Shown: in pieces, positions 33,147-34,030 of the stretch | How the letters are laid out: each line of letters begins with the position of its first letter | Numbering within the stretch: position 1 is the first letter of the stretch | From: Actinomycetales bacterium | GTDB taxonomy: Bacteria > Actinomycetota > Actinomycetes > Actinomycetales > Kineosporiaceae | Direction of reading: 5' to 3' | Length of the DNA: 34,030 nucleotides | NCBI GenBank assembly: GCA_012719445.1 | Contig: JAAYAH010000221.1 | Location: forward strand, 1 to 34,030 | Program-made: the position numbers and the translations under genes | The notes under the pieces: model-generated | What the model was told of the DNA's origin: nothing | The model's database searches: none | The model's input: only the letters and a program-made list of their open reading frames with translations

Positions 33147-33755
33147 TCAGGCTCCGAACGCCGCCTCGACCAGGAGCGCCGTCCCCGCGGCGACCAGCAG
33201 TGCGCCCGCCCCGGCCTGGGCGAGGCGCATCCCGCGCTCGCCGAGCGCGTGCCGCCCGGTGGCCACGAGCGCGGCCATGGCGACCTTGCTGCCCAGCAGC
33301 AGGGCGTAGAAGCCGAGCAGGAAGCCCATCCCGTTCCACCAGGCGTCCTGCCACGCCCGGACGAGGATCGGTGACCCCACCGTGATCCAGAACAGCCAGG
33401 GGTGCGGGGAGAGGACGTTGACCAGCGCGGCCCGCAGCACGGAGACCCGCTGGTCCCTGCCGCCGGCCAGGGGGTCCTGGTAGGCCGCGATCCGGCGCAT
33501 CGCGTCGACGCCGAGCCACACCACGTAGCACCCGCCGACCAGGGCGAGCCCCCGCAGTGCGGGCTCCGGCAGCGACCCCACGGCGAGCACCGAGGCGATG
33601 ACGATGGGGGTGTCCGAGATCAGCGGGGCGAGGGCCACCCGGGCTCCGCCCCGGAACCCTTCCTTGAGGCTCGTCACGAGCACGAGGGCCAGCAGCGGGC
33701 CGGGGGCGACGCCGGAGCCGAGACCCATGGTGAGGCCGAGGGCGAGGTACTGCAC
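33147..33755 (-). CDS. LysE/RhtB-family amino-acid exporter
   Basis: A 202-residue membrane protein with six hydrophobic helices. The family signature is at the start: LALGLTMGLGSGVAPGPLLA followed by a short charged loop LKEGFRGGARVAL. The middle has GGCYVVWLGVDAMRR and VNVLSPHPWLFWITVGSPIL, also typical. It should export an amino acid or similar small molecule; the substrate cannot be assigned. The ATG at 33755 directly starts the first helix. It lies 137 bp downstream of no same-strand gene start and may be expressed alone. Confidence 0.88.
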   Translation of the reverse strand: MQYLALGLTMGLGSGVAPGPLLALVLVTSLKEGFRGGARVALAPLISDTPIVIASVLAVGSLPEPALRGLALVGGCYVVWLGVDAMRRIAAYQDPLAGGRDQRVSVLRAALVNVLSPHPWLFWITVGSPILVRAWQDAWWNGMGFLLGFYALLLGSKVAMAALVATGRHALGERGMRLAQAGAGALLVAAGTALLVEAAFGA

Positions 33756-33798
33756 GCAGGGAGACTACGTGATCAACGAGCCGCGCCCCAGGGGCCGC

Positions 33799-34030
33799 TC
33801 AGATCCAGGACGGCAGCCACATCCGCAGCCCCCACTCGTCCCGGGTGATGATCTCGGCGGCGAGCACCGGATGGAACCAGGCGAAACAGGCCACCGCGAG
33901 CGCGACGAAGCCGCCTGCCCACACGGCTCCGCGGAACTGCCGGTCGGGCGAGGCGTCCCGTGGGCCGAGGACGAGGCCGAGGGTGTAGCTGACGGCGAGG
34001 ACCAGCCAGGGGGTGAAGGCGATGGCGTAG
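33799..34030 (-). CDS. C-terminus of a PMT-like protein O-mannosyltransferase (partial)
   Basis: The frame is open from the window's right edge to a TGA at 33799-33801, giving the last 76 residues. It has two hydrophobic segments, FTPWLVLAVSYTLGLVLG and GFVALAVACFAWFHPVLAAE, and ends with EWGLRMWLPSWI. This ending matches my recollection of the C-terminus of actinobacterial Pmt (dolichyl-phosphate-mannose-protein mannosyltransferase), which transfers mannose to Ser/Thr of exported proteins. The catalytic part is outside the window, so the call rests on the tail alone. Confidence 0.7.
   Translation of the reverse strand, partial: YAIAFTPWLVLAVSYTLGLVLGPRDASPDRQFRGAVWAGGFVALAVACFAWFHPVLAAEIITRDEWGLRMWLPSWI

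Overview
The window is high-GC DNA with GTG starts, G-rich ribosome binding sites and an actinobacterial gene set: an AfsR/SARP regulator, a DUF2637 protein, a STAS anti-anti-sigma factor, an MtrAB-LpqB-like two-component trio and the tail of what looks like a protein O-mannosyltransferase. The fit is best to a Pseudonocardiales- or Streptomyces-like actinomycete; the genus cannot be fixed from the sequence alone. No rRNA, tRNA, CRISPR array or transposase was seen.

Region 1 (about 0.2-8.0 kb) is a metal-homeostasis cluster. A CbiM/CbiN-type Ni/Co uptake pair and a sulfite-oxidase-like molybdoenzyme lie on the minus strand. A Fur-family regulator, an Fe/Mn superoxide dismutase, a small unknown protein, a peptide deformylase, a TsaD homologue and the nickel chaperones HypA and HypB lie on the plus strand, with one unknown minus-strand gene facing tsaD. 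Five promoter regions (before cbiMN, the Fur-like gene, sod, the tsaD/unknown divergent pair, and hypAB) carry the same palindrome, close to TTGCGA-N4/5-TCGCAA. This resembles the published Streptomyces Nur (nickel uptake regulator) box. The simplest reading is a local regulon run by the Fur-like protein, joining Ni/Co import, metal insertion and spare copies of metal-dependent enzymes. This is the most interesting system in the window.

Region 2 (about 8.1-13.7 kb) is accessory in character: small unknown proteins (two share a HPxWC motif), a pentapeptide-repeat protein, a frameshifted TadE/G-like surface protein, and a DUF2637 membrane protein in an operon with one of the HPxWC proteins.

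Region 3 (about 13.8-25.7 kb) holds a membrane-anchored exported protein, a decayed divergent MMPL transporter/TetR pair (apparently one internal deletion, and a second that fused the two 5' ends), an ABC exporter followed by a strong nested hairpin, a Pro/Ala-repeat membrane protein, a frameshifted GNAT protein, a secreted RCC1-type protein with fourteen two-cysteine repeats, a pirin and a GNAT acetyltransferase.

Region 4 (25.7-34.0 kb) is regulatory: a GerMN lipoprotein, histidine kinase and OmpR-type regulator in one minus-strand operon, a STAS protein, two conserved small proteins, a 993-residue AfsR-like regulator, a LysE-type exporter, and at the right edge the C-terminus of a membrane glycosyltransferase.
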